From NCBI RefSeq assembly GCF_000377005.1, contig NZ_AQYB01000033.1:310001-374000 (forward strand): a stretch of DNA of 64,000 nt, written 5' to 3'. A model generated the notes under the pieces. It worked only from the letters and a program-made list of their open reading frames with translations. It was not told the origin of the DNA and ran no database searches. Shown in pieces: positions 29,627 to 38,078 of the stretch. Position numbers and translations under genes: made by a program. Every line of letters begins with the position of its first letter. Positions within the stretch are counted from its first letter, which is position 1. This stretch comes from Streptococcus minor DSM 17118 (GTDB taxonomy: Bacteria; Bacillota; Bacilli; Lactobacillales; Streptococcaceae).

Positions 29627-30910
29627 TCAGTTTTCCTTACTTTCCTTCAACTCCTCAAACTTGGCTTTCATAGTAGGGTTATTGCGGGTCAGTTTTTTCA
29701 CAGAAACATCGTCAAGTTTGTTGTTGGCTAGGCGGAGTTGGTTTTCACTAGTGGTCAAGAATCGCTTGACTTCTTCCATGCGCTTGATAGCCTTATCAAT
29801 TTCATCAATGGCTTTTTTAAAGTTTGTCGAAGCTGAATGGTAATTTTTGGCAAAGGCATTTTTAAAAATTTGCAAGTCTTCCTCAAAATGGGTAATGTCA
29901 ATATTTTGCTCTCGAACCAAGGCTAGTTCCTGCTTATATTGCAAACTGTTGAGAGCTGCGTTGCGTAAAATACCAATTAATTGGATAAAGAATTGTGGGC
30001 GGATAACATACATTTTTTCATATTCGTGGCTGACATCGACAATACCTGTATTGTAATAGTCATTGTCCGCCTCGAGCATGGTTACCAAGACCGCATATTC
30101 ACACTTTTTCTCCTTACGGTCCTTATCCAGTTCTTTCAAGAAATCTGTATTTTTGTGCTTGGTCTTGGTGGTATCAGCTTCATTTTTCATCTCAAACATG
30201 ATGGAGATAAATTCCAAGCCTGTATCATCGAAATCACGGAAAATAAAGTCTCCCTTAGAACCCGATGCTGAAACTTCGTTGTCCTTGCCAAAACGAGCAC
30301 GAGGAAAAGCGTAGGAACGGACCTTATTAAATTCAGTTTCAGCATAAATTTCCAAACTTTCCCCGATAGCCTTGGTGGATTGTTGAGCCTTAAAGTTTTT
30401 ATAAAACTCAACTTGTTCATTGGCTGCTTTAAGCTGGACTTCATAATCACTGCGAACAGAAGACAGGGCCAGCTCACTTTCTTTTTCTTGGAGAGCTAGC
30501 TGGTTTTTGACTGAATCTCGCTCTCTCTCGAGACTAGTGAGGCTACGTTGGAGTTCATTTTGGTGTTCGAGACGGGCTTGCTCTAATTGGTTTTGCAAGG
30601 CTTGTACTTCCTTGTCCTTTTCAGCTAACAGAGCAGACATATCTTGCTCTGTTGTCTTTTTTACCAACTCTTTCTGCGCTTCAAACTGCTCTACTTGATG
30701 CTTTAGAGCCTGCACTTCCAGATTTTTCTCCTCTAGGGCTTTCTGCTGTTCATTCTTTGCTCGTGCTTCTACTAGAGCTAACTCCTGGGTCAGGCGGGCA
30801 TGGATCTCACTTTCAAATTCAGCGGTACGAACTTGACTTAACAACTCGCTGTATTCTGTTTCATTTACTTGAAAAACTGTTCCACAATGGGGGCATTTGA
30901 TTTGATTCAT
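29627..30910 (-). CDS. DUF2130 domain protein with zinc ribbon and coiled coil
   Basis: A 427-residue protein. Residues 1-20 hold a CPHC half zinc ribbon (IKCPHCGTVFQV). Residues about 40-190 are a long charged coiled coil. Residues about 200-400 match DUF2130, with GDFIFRDFDDTGLEFISIMFEMKNE, a pattern (D...E.K) like the core of restriction-endonuclease-fold nucleases. The function is not established; a DNA-acting role is inference. AAAGGAA precedes the ATG. It is not part of a visible operon. Confidence 0.75.
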   Translation of the reverse strand: MNQIKCPHCGTVFQVNETEYSELLSQVRTAEFESEIHARLTQELALVEARAKNEQQKALEEKNLEVQALKHQVEQFEAQKELVKKTTEQDMSALLAEKDKEVQALQNQLEQARLEHQNELQRSLTSLERERDSVKNQLALQEKESELALSSVRSDYEVQLKAANEQVEFYKNFKAQQSTKAIGESLEIYAETEFNKVRSYAFPRARFGKDNEVSASGSKGDFIFRDFDDTGLEFISIMFEMKNEADTTKTKHKNTDFLKELDKDRKEKKCEYAVLVTMLEADNDYYNTGIVDVSHEYEKMYVIRPQFFIQLIGILRNAALNSLQYKQELALVREQNIDITHFEEDLQIFKNAFAKNYHSASTNFKKAIDEIDKAIKRMEEVKRFLTTSENQLRLANNKLDDVSVKKLTRNNPTMKAKFEELKESKEN

Positions 30911-31324
30911 ATCTTTTTCCTTTGCATGCAGATATTGACTATGACCTTGATTGGCAGTCAGTTATTCACATATGTCAGCTACTTTCATCATTCGCTACAT
31001 ATTTTTCCTCATTTCACAATATATCTGAGTCTACTATGCTAGTATACCAAAAAAAGAGGCTGTCGTAAAAAGTTGGAGATAGGCTGTAAGCATTCCTAAA
31101 AATGTGATATACTAAGGCTAGGCTTCTCTAGTCATAGCCTAGCTATGTGAAAGTTCTTGTAATACTGTTGCCAGCCTTATGAAAGATGGTAGGATGCTCT
31201 GTAATAGGAAGTAGAATAGTCCTACCAATACCAAAACTCTAACCTGGCATATTGCACTTATTGCAAGGAGGACAGCATCGCTACCATCATCTACAAATAG
31301 ATTATAAAAAAGTAAGGAGATAGG
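30911..31324 (+). other. Long non-coding stretch upstream of pepT with a probable structured leader
   Basis: An extended -10 (TGA-TATACT, 31105-31113) lies about 210 bases before pepT. Downstream are a perfect 8-bp hairpin (31117-31143, GCTAGGCT / AGCCTAGC) and a nested pair of stems: outer TGCCAG (31169-31174) with CTGGCA (31244-31249), inner GGTAGGA (31188-31194) with TCCTACC (31220-31226). No T-box, known riboswitch signature or open reading frame over 11 codons was seen. The first part (30911-31060) shows nothing I can name. Confidence 0.45.
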
Positions 31325-32545
31325 ATGAAATACCCTACACTATTAGACCGTTTCTTGGTTTATGTCAAAGAAAATACCCGTTCAGATGAACGGTCAACTA
31401 CTACACCTAGCACTCAAAACCAAGTTGAGTTTGCTCAAAATATTTTGTTGCCAGAAATGAAGCGAATTGGTTTGCAGGATGTGCATTATCTGCCAAATGG
31501 CTTTGCCATCGGAACCTTGCCTGCTAACGACCCTAGTTTAACGCGTAAAATCGGCTTTATTTCCCATATGGACACAGCTGATTTTAATGCTGATGGAGTT
31601 AGTCCGCAGATTATCGAACACTACGATGGTCAACCTATCCAACTGGGCACTTCAGGCTTTTCTCTAGATCCAAAGGATTTCCCTCAGTTAAATAACTATC
31701 ACGGACAAACTCTGATTACTACAGACGGAACAACTCTCTTAGGAGCAGATGACAAGTCAGGTATCGCTGAAATCATGACAGCTATCGAATATTTGGTCCA
31801 ACATCCAGAAATCAAGCACTGTGAAATTCGTGTTGGTTTTGGTCCAGATGAGGAAATCGGTATCGGTGCAGATAAGTTTGATGTTGAAGATTTTGATGTT
31901 GACTTTGCCTATACTGTTGATGGTGGTCCGCTCGGCGAACTCCAATATGAGACGTTCAGCGCGGCTGGGGCTAAAATTGATTTTCTAGGACGTAATGTCC
32001 ACCCTGGCTCAGCCAAAGACCAGATGATCAATGCCTTCCAATTAGCGATTGATTTTCACAATGCACTTCCAGAAGCTGATCGCCCTGAAAAAACAGAAGG
32101 CTATCAAGGGTTCTTCCATCTGATGGACTTATCTGGCAGTGTCGATCAGGCGCAAAGCAGCTATATTGTGCGTGATTTTGAAGAGGAAGATTTCCAAGCT
32201 CGTAAGCAGCTGTTGTTGGACGTTGCTGACCAGATGAATGCTGCCTTCGATACACCGCGCATCATCGTTCATCTTCATGACCAATATTACAATATGAAAA
32301 AAGTAATTGAGAAGGATATGACTCCTATCGAAATTGCCAAAAAAGTCATGGAAGACTTGGATATCCAGCCCATTATTGAACCGATTCGTGGTGGAACTGA
32401 TGGTTCCAAGATTTCCTTCATGGGAATTCCTACGCCAAACCTCTTTGCTGGCGGAGAGAATATGCATGGCCGCTTTGAATTTGTTAGTCTCCAGACCATG
32501 GAGAAAGCTGTTGATGTCATCATCGGCATTGTCGGTGCGAAATAA
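31325..32545 (+). CDS. pepT: Peptidase T (tripeptidase)
   Basis: A 406-residue M20-family aminotripeptidase releasing the N-terminal residue from tripeptides. The zinc site is complete: HMDTADF, a bridging aspartate in [12 protein letters not shown], the catalytic and ligand glutamates in [15 protein letters not shown], and a late histidine in [22 protein letters not shown] precedes the ATG. It converges with the ureide operon, sharing a terminator. Confidence 0.96.
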   Translation: MKYPTLLDRFLVYVKENTRSDERSTTTPSTQNQVEFAQNILLPEMKRIGLQDVHYLPNGFAIGTLPANDPSLTRKIGFISHMDTADFNADGVSPQIIEHYDGQPIQLGTSGFSLDPKDFPQLNNYHGQTLITTDGTTLLGADDKSGIAEIMTAIEYLVQHPEIKHCEIRVGFGPDEEIGIGADKFDVEDFDVDFAYTVDGGPLGELQYETFSAAGAKIDFLGRNVHPGSAKDQMINAFQLAIDFHNALPEADRPEKTEGYQGFFHLMDLSGSVDQAQSSYIVRDFEEEDFQARKQLLLDVADQMNAAFDTPRIIVHLHDQYYNMKKVIEKDMTPIEIAKKVMEDLDIQPIIEPIRGGTDGSKISFMGIPTPNLFAGGENMHGRFEFVSLQTMEKAVDVIIGIVGAK

Positions 32546-32553
32546 TAATGACA

Positions 32554-32583
32554 AAAACCTCGTTTCAAATGAAACGAGGTTTT
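32554..32583. terminator. Bidirectional terminator between pepT and the ureide operon
   Basis: A perfect 13-bp stem (AAAACCTCGTTTC and complement) with loop AAAT and T/A tails on both sides. It ends pepT on the plus strand and the nine-gene operon on the minus strand. Confidence 0.92.
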
Positions 32584-32588
32584 CTGCT

Positions 32589-33275
32589 CTATAAAACAGA
32601 TAAAACTTCATCTGTATTCACAACATTACAATAAGTATTGTTCATGATTTCAAGGGCATGCTCATGGAGCTCTAAATTTCCTGCCATACAAGCATCTTCT
32701 ACTACCCATACTTTATAATTTTCATCTGAGAGAGAACGAACTGTGCTGGATACACATTGATCTGTTAATAGGCCACCTACCACTACATCCGTAATTTGTA
32801 GATTATTTAGAATCAAACGAACATTGCTTCCAGTTAGTGCTGAGTGAGTTGTTTTAGTAACAATAATTTCATCTTTTACAGGAGTCAATTCGTGAATAAT
32901 CATCGTTCCTTGCCCGTCTTTCAGCAGATGAATATCATTAAACTGTCCTCTCAGATGAGACTGAGAGCGGTCCTTACCGGATGATAGATGGGATTGGATA
33001 ATCACATGCACAACGTACATAGATTCTTGTCGAAATTTTTCTAGCAAGCGTTGGCTATTAGGAACCACTACTTGTTGAACACGGTCATAGTAAGGCTGCC
33101 AGTCTTTTTGATGGGTTGGACTTTCATCCTCAGGTGCATAAACAAAATGATTTTGCAAGTCAATCAGCATAAGAGCTGTTCTACTCTTATCGAGCACCAT
33201 TTGATAATCGATTGGATCATCCTTGTAATAGAAAGAACAATAGCGATTGTTGACTTTATTTGGAATTTTCGTCAT
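32589..33275 (-). CDS. Cysteine hydrolase (isochorismatase-like amidase)
   Basis: A 228-residue protein with the complete catalytic triad of the family: D39 in LMLIDLQNHF, K141 in VTKTTHSAL and C174 in TDQCVSSTVR, near the cis-peptide-type segment VVVGGL. Family members hydrolyse amide or ureide bonds (nicotinamidase, N-carbamoylsarcosine amidase, ureidoacrylate and biuret hydrolases). It is last in the ureide operon and overlaps the carbamate kinase gene by 20 bases. I chose the ATG at 33275 because AAAGGAG precedes it. The substrate is unknown; oxamate, a ureide or a carbamoylated intermediate would suit the pathway. Confidence 0.8.
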   Translation of the reverse strand: MTKIPNKVNNRYCSFYYKDDPIDYQMVLDKSRTALMLIDLQNHFVYAPEDESPTHQKDWQPYYDRVQQVVVPNSQRLLEKFRQESMYVVHVIIQSHLSSGKDRSQSHLRGQFNDIHLLKDGQGTMIIHELTPVKDEIIVTKTTHSALTGSNVRLILNNLQITDVVVGGLLTDQCVSSTVRSLSDENYKVWVVEDACMAGNLELHEHALEIMNNTYCNVVNTDEVLSVL

Positions 33276-34236
33276 AGCTTTCTCCTTTCGACGCTTCATC
33301 AGCTGATATGATGGTAGCTGTTCCACCATTCAGATAGTTTTCAATATTGTTCAATGAAGTGATAATGGCTTTCCCTGTTGGGTAATGTCTCAAATAATCA
33401 ATAGCTGCTTCAACCTTTGGAAGCATAGAACCAGCAGCAAATTGATTTTCATGAATATAGTGTTCTAATTGACTCACTGTGACTTGTTCTAGTTTCTCTT
33501 GGTTGGGTTGATTGTAGTGAACATAGACATTGTCTACCCCAGTCAAAATAATGAACTGTTCAACTTCTAACATCGCTGCCAACTTTGCCGAGGAAAAATC
33601 CTTGTCTATGACTGCCTCGACACCAGAAGTCGTACCATTGTTTTGAATGACAGGGATACCCCCACCACCTGAAGCAATAGTGATTACTCCATCTTCTACC
33701 AAATTGCGGATAATAGGAAATTCGACAATAGAAACTGGTTTTGGTGATGGAACAACCTTTCGGTAACCACGACCAGCATCTTCTAAAAAGGTATCACCTG
33801 TTTCTTTAGCCATTTGTTCTGCATCTTCCTTGCTAAAAAAGGGGCCAATTGGTTTACTAGGTTTGGAAAAAGATGGATCAGTTTGAGATACCTCAACCTG
33901 TGTAATAATACTGACAACTGGCTGTTGGATTCCTTTCTTTGTCAGTGCTTCTTTTAAACGATTCTGCAACCAGTAGCCAATGCTACCTTGTGTCATGGCG
34001 ACACAGGTGTCAAGAGGAAGTGCTGGATTTTTTTGAGAATGCCCCGCAGCCTGTTGAAGTAAAAGATTACCAACCTGTGGTCCATTACCATGGGTAACAA
34101 TCAATTGATAGCCCGCTTCAACAAATTTTGCTAATTGGTTTGCTGTTGCTTCCAAAACAGAAATCTGGCCTTGGGCTGTCGGGTCATCCGTTAAAATAGC
34201 ATTTCCACCCAATGCAACGAGAATTTTATGTGGCAT
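33256..34236 (-). CDS. Carbamate kinase
   Basis: A 326-residue amino-acid-kinase-fold enzyme that transfers phosphate from carbamoyl phosphate to ADP, giving ATP, CO2 and ammonia. It starts LVALGGNAIL, and VTHGNGPQVGNLL, ASGGGGIPV and DKDFSSAKLA are conserved. In arginine deiminase clusters this enzyme (ArcC) is accompanied by ArcA/ArcB. Here it sits with FdrA-YlbE and AllD instead, so it should use carbamoyl phosphate from the oxamate carbamoyltransferase, like E. coli AllK/YbcF or YahI. The C-terminus is about 10 residues longer than usual. Confidence 0.92.
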   Translation of the reverse strand: MPHKILVALGGNAILTDDPTAQGQISVLEATANQLAKFVEAGYQLIVTHGNGPQVGNLLLQQAAGHSQKNPALPLDTCVAMTQGSIGYWLQNRLKEALTKKGIQQPVVSIITQVEVSQTDPSFSKPSKPIGPFFSKEDAEQMAKETGDTFLEDAGRGYRKVVPSPKPVSIVEFPIIRNLVEDGVITIASGGGGIPVIQNNGTTSGVEAVIDKDFSSAKLAAMLEVEQFIILTGVDNVYVHYNQPNQEKLEQVTVSQLEHYIHENQFAAGSMLPKVEAAIDYLRHYPTGKAIITSLNNIENYLNGGTATIISADEASKGESYDENSK

Positions 34237-34260
34237 ACACTCCTCCTCTTTTTTCTACTA

Positions 34261-35331
34261 TCAGGCAAAAGCACCCTTTCCTCCAAATTGATCATTGTGT
34301 ACCTGATTCGATTTGAGATAGTCAATAATTGATTTCGGTATCGGAATACCATTTTCTTGATTTTTCAAATAGACGAGTTTATTTCGTTCGCCTGGATATA
34401 AGACAGATTCAAAACCTTCGGCAGGTTCGATGGAATGTAGCTCTTCTACCATTCGATTTATCTGCTCTGAAAACTCATCTGCATTTGTAAAGCGGCTTGG
34501 ATCAATGATGATAAAGAGTTGACCTAGGTTTCGTGGACTGGTCAGGTCTGCATACATGGAAGTCACGTGTTTACCAAAAGGTAGGCCAAGGAGACTACCT
34601 GCCAAAATATCGACTATCATCATCAGACCATAGCCCTTGGGTCCTGCAATGGGTAATAGCCCCTGTACTTCATGAGGATTAGTGGTCGGAAGACCATCTT
34701 TATCAACCGCCCAAGTAGGAGGAATATCTTGATTTCTTGAGCGAGCATCCAAAATTTTACCCCAGGCTTGAATGGTTGTTGCCATATCAAAGACAATCGG
34801 TTCGTGACCAGAACGTGGCGCTGCAAATCCAATTGGATTTGTTCCGAAGTAATTTTCTCGTCCACCAAATGGAACGACCATCGGGTCGGATTGGCACATA
34901 GAGATGCCAACTAATCCTGCTCGGGCAACTTTTTCGAGATAGTAAGCCATGGTGCCACTATGACTCATTTTTGAAATACCTACAACTGCCAATCCAGATT
35001 TTTTGGCCATGTCAATTATAGGTTCTAGGGCTTCATTGACGACATACTGACCAATCCCATTATCACCGTGGAAGATACCCGTACTCTCTCCAGTCTGCTC
35101 AAAATGCATCTTAGGATGAAGAGTGACACCTCCCTTGCTAATTCTCTCTGCATAGTATTCTACACGGACAGCACCATGGGAATGAATACCAGACAAATCG
35201 GCATAAACCAAGTGATTGGCTACTTCATCCGCTTGCGAAGCTTCTAGACCAGCCGAAACTAATTTTTTCTTAATCAATTCATGTAGTTCTTCGGCCTGTA
35301 TCGTGACTAATAACATTTCTTCTTGACTCAT
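34261..35331 (-). CDS. allD: AllD-like ureidoglycolate dehydrogenase
   Basis: A 356-residue member of the malate/L-lactate dehydrogenase-2 family, oxidising a 2-hydroxy acid with NAD(P). Its conserved blocks match AllD closely: SGIHSHGAVRVEYYAERIS, GISKMSHSGTMAYY, ISMCQSDPMVVPFGG and FDMATTIQAWGKILDARSRN. AllD converts ureidoglycolate to oxalurate. Its place beside fdrA-ylbE-type genes and a carbamate kinase copies the E. coli allD-fdrA-ylbE-ylbF-allK order in content. GGAAAGGAA precedes the ATG. The preceding 92-base gap has a possible internal promoter (TATAAT on the minus strand at 35403-35408). Confidence 0.85.
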   Translation of the reverse strand: MSQEEMLLVTIQAEELHELIKKKLVSAGLEASQADEVANHLVYADLSGIHSHGAVRVEYYAERISKGGVTLHPKMHFEQTGESTGIFHGDNGIGQYVVNEALEPIIDMAKKSGLAVVGISKMSHSGTMAYYLEKVARAGLVGISMCQSDPMVVPFGGRENYFGTNPIGFAAPRSGHEPIVFDMATTIQAWGKILDARSRNQDIPPTWAVDKDGLPTTNPHEVQGLLPIAGPKGYGLMMIVDILAGSLLGLPFGKHVTSMYADLTSPRNLGQLFIIIDPSRFTNADEFSEQINRMVEELHSIEPAEGFESVLYPGERNKLVYLKNQENGIPIPKSIIDYLKSNQVHNDQFGGKGAFA

Positions 35332-35423
35332 ACACTATTCCTTTCCGCTTATGTCTTATTCAAGAATTAGGAAAAACTTATCGTCCAAACAGTCATACAT
35401 CCATTATATTTTTGCCATTATCG

Positions 35424-36668
35424 TTAAGGAAGATTTAAATAAACTTGATCCTTATTTTCTAAGATGATGTTTCCTTTGAAAATAGACAATAGGCGCTTTG
35501 GTATATCGATAATGGCATCTTGGTATCTCTTCGTATCGAGGACAACTACTGTTCCAGGATTGCCAACGGTAAAGCCGTAGTTGGTGATTCCTATCGCCTC
35601 TGCAGCCTTATGGGTAATCATTGGAAGGACAGTTGGTAAATCATCCGCTCCACCTAAATGAGCTACTGGAATAGCTAGCATAGCGACTTGTAGCAAGTCA
35701 CCATTTCCATAAGGAGTAAAGGGATTTCGAATATTATTGGAAGCAAGAACGACATTGACACCTCCATCACGCAATTTACGGATTGGCGTCACAGCGCGTC
35801 TCACATTTTTCTCATCAGAGCGTCCTCCTAAATGCAGATCTGTCATAGGAAGGCTCATGACACTAATGCCTGCTCCAGACATTAGAGCAATAATTTCTTC
35901 TAACTTCTGTCCAGAGCAATCTCCTAAACTAGTGAGATGTCCGACTCCCATTCGGCCAGTAAAACCATGCTCAATAGTCTTTCTTGCAACCAGTTCGATG
36001 GTTTGCTTTTCTGAACTATCAAAGAAGTCTTGGTGCAAATCAATCGGCTTACCAAATTCTTTTGCTAGACCAAAGACAATCTCCAAGTGCTTCTCAATAT
36101 CACTATCATTGTAGGGAATGCCACCAACTACATCTGCACCCATCTCCATAGCACGACGCATTAAGTCCTCTGTGCCAGGAGATTTCAAAATTCCTTCTTG
36201 TGGAAATGCAACGACTTGCATTTCAATGTGGTCTTTGTATTTTTCCTTTAAGTCCATGATGACTTCAAAACCATGAAAACCGCCGACTGGATCGAATTCT
36301 GCATGTGTTCGAACGTGAGTTGTGCCATGTTTGATTAATAGTTGCAGGGCCTTCTCTGCTCGCTCCTCAATATCTTCTTTGGTAAAAGTAGACTTCAACT
36401 GGGCAGTAACAGACAAGGCTTCTTGCAAAGTCCCTGAACGATTTGGTAGGCGATCGGCTATTAAAGCCTTATCAAGGTGAATATGACTTTCTACAAAACC
36501 AGGTACAGCAACCCTACCCTTTCCATCGAACACGAAATCAAAATTCTCCGCATCAACTTCCATATCATCTGCTTTTTCAATCGCTTCAAAGATTCCATCT
36601 TTGATGATAAGATGATAGCGCTCATTTGTCTCATCTAAGATAACATTGCGTATTAATTGACGAACCAT
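35424..36668 (-). CDS. CodA/YahJ-like amidohydrolase with altered active site
   Basis: A 414-residue metal-dependent amidohydrolase related to cytosine deaminase CodA and E. coli YahJ. The HxH metal motif is H62/H64 (SHIHLDK), and H212 and H244 align with the other histidines. The segment aligned with CodA HCDE reads HQDF (F215 instead of the catalytic glutamate), and the metal aspartate of CodA (HDD) aligns with N311 in ASNNIRNPF. So it is unlikely to be a cytosine deaminase and may act on a different ureide or amide. I chose the ATG at 36668 (AAAGGAG upstream); an in-frame start 36 bases earlier would overlap the upstream gene. Confidence 0.75.
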   Translation of the reverse strand: MVRQLIRNVILDETNERYHLIIKDGIFEAIEKADDMEVDAENFDFVFDGKGRVAVPGFVESHIHLDKALIADRLPNRSGTLQEALSVTAQLKSTFTKEDIEERAEKALQLLIKHGTTHVRTHAEFDPVGGFHGFEVIMDLKEKYKDHIEMQVVAFPQEGILKSPGTEDLMRRAMEMGADVVGGIPYNDSDIEKHLEIVFGLAKEFGKPIDLHQDFFDSSEKQTIELVARKTIEHGFTGRMGVGHLTSLGDCSGQKLEEIIALMSGAGISVMSLPMTDLHLGGRSDEKNVRRAVTPIRKLRDGGVNVVLASNNIRNPFTPYGNGDLLQVAMLAIPVAHLGGADDLPTVLPMITHKAAEAIGITNYGFTVGNPGTVVVLDTKRYQDAIIDIPKRLLSIFKGNIILENKDQVYLNLP

Positions 36669-36693
36669 ACTAGCAACATCTCCTTTTATTTTT

Positions 36694-38049
36694 CTACAGG
36701 ACAATCAGCGACAGGATGATTAAGAGAGTCAATGCTCCTAAAATCCATTTTGTATTGCCTTTTACAACATCGAGAATATCAATATGAAATCCTGATGCCT
36801 GAGCTTGCATTGTAATATTAACAAAACTCATTTGACTGCCCAAGCCTACGGCCATGGTGATGAAACCTATCGCAAGGAGAGGTAAGTTCAAACTGACCCC
36901 AATCGGGATAACCAAGGCTAATATAGTGGCCACGTATGCACCAGCTGGGACCCCTATTGCAAATCCAGCCAATATTAAAGCAGGGACAATCAGGCTATTT
37001 GGTGCAATTTTAGCAGCTTCCACGATAACTCCAAAAGCACCTGTTTGGGTAATAATATTGATAAAGGTGATAAAAATCCCAACCTGAAATAGACGTGTCA
37101 ATATATATTGTGAGCCGTCTACCAAGGCAGTTGAAGATTCTTTTAGCGTAAATTTTGTACAGAGGAAGATCAGTAAAATGGTAATAATTAAATACATGAA
37201 TGTCCCTAAAATAGGGAATCCTAACCATGAATTAATAGTGGGGCCTGCAATCACTGCAAAGAGTAGGAAAATAGCTGGAATCGTCCGAATCCATAATTCC
37301 TTTGTTGAAAGAGCCGCAATTTCTTCGGATTCTTCCCCTTGAAAAATAGTTTTATTGCGTCTTGCACCAACAAAGGCAATGATAATCGCAATAATGGTAA
37401 ATAGCAACCAATAGAGTCGCATGGTTTCGACATAGTCCCCTACTGGTTGTGAGGTGAGTTGGGAAACGATACTGGATTCGAGGGAAGCTGGTGAGGTAGT
37501 AAAAGATACTGCAGCTGCTAAGCACATCGCTGCAATGATTTCAGGAACAGCTCCTACTGCTGCAAACGCTAGCGGAGCCAAAACCATGGCGGTACCTCCA
37601 CCGATACCTGACATATACGTCGCTCCAGCCATCAGCAGCACAATAAAGGCAGCAAAGTATTCTACCTTACCCTTTATTCCCCTACGAACCAAGGCCAAAG
37701 CTGACGAATAACCACCTGATTTGAAAACTGCAGTCGCGATGGCTGAATTGATGATAGGACCTGTAATCCCAAGCATTGCCGGTATAGATGTCATCAGCAA
37801 CTCATTGGCTTTCCCAATCGAGATACCACCGATAACCATGGCCAAAGCACCACCAATAAAGCCCGCAACCAACATATCTACTTTCTTAAAAAGTAAGAAT
37901 AGGATGAGGAGAATGGGGATAATCACTACAAACTTCATATACCCTTCTGGAGTAGGAACCTCTGAGATATCCTGAGCGCTAACTCCTATAGGGAATAAAC
38001 TGGCAGAGAGAAAGACCAGACCAACTATGTTGTTTAATATTTTTTTCAT
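36694..38049 (-). CDS. Ion-transporter-superfamily permease (substrate unknown)
   Basis: A 451-residue membrane protein. A signal-peptide-like first segment (residues 1-25) is followed by about 11-12 hydrophobic segments in two halves, with glycine-rich loops (MSGIGGGTAMVLAPLAF; a matching region near residues 365-420), as in the IT superfamily that includes GntP, DcuC and CitMHS carriers. I do not recognise the exact family. It is the third transporter in the operon and lies directly before the amidohydrolase. Uptake of a ureide or an organic acid anion, or export of oxamate, is inference. Confidence 0.65.
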   Translation of the reverse strand: MKKILNNIVGLVFLSASLFPIGVSAQDISEVPTPEGYMKFVVIIPILLILFLLFKKVDMLVAGFIGGALAMVIGGISIGKANELLMTSIPAMLGITGPIINSAIATAVFKSGGYSSALALVRRGIKGKVEYFAAFIVLLMAGATYMSGIGGGTAMVLAPLAFAAVGAVPEIIAAMCLAAAVSFTTSPASLESSIVSQLTSQPVGDYVETMRLYWLLFTIIAIIIAFVGARRNKTIFQGEESEEIAALSTKELWIRTIPAIFLLFAVIAGPTINSWLGFPILGTFMYLIITILLIFLCTKFTLKESSTALVDGSQYILTRLFQVGIFITFINIITQTGAFGVIVEAAKIAPNSLIVPALILAGFAIGVPAGAYVATILALVIPIGVSLNLPLLAIGFITMAVGLGSQMSFVNITMQAQASGFHIDILDVVKGNTKWILGALTLLIILSLIVL

Positions 38050-38078
38050 ATACCCTCCCTTTAAAATCCGTTCTCATC

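Noticed and set aside
31180-31215. An 11-codon peptide in the pepT leader as an attenuator peptide
   Set aside because: No ribosome site in front, no run of regulatory codons, and it spans the inner stem.
30911-31324. T-box or amino-acid riboswitch upstream of pepT
   Set aside because: No T-box sequence, no specifier loop pattern and no terminator before the gene.
33256-34236. Arginine deiminase operon
   Set aside because: Carbamate kinase is present, but no ArcA or ArcB is nearby; the neighbours are ureide genes.
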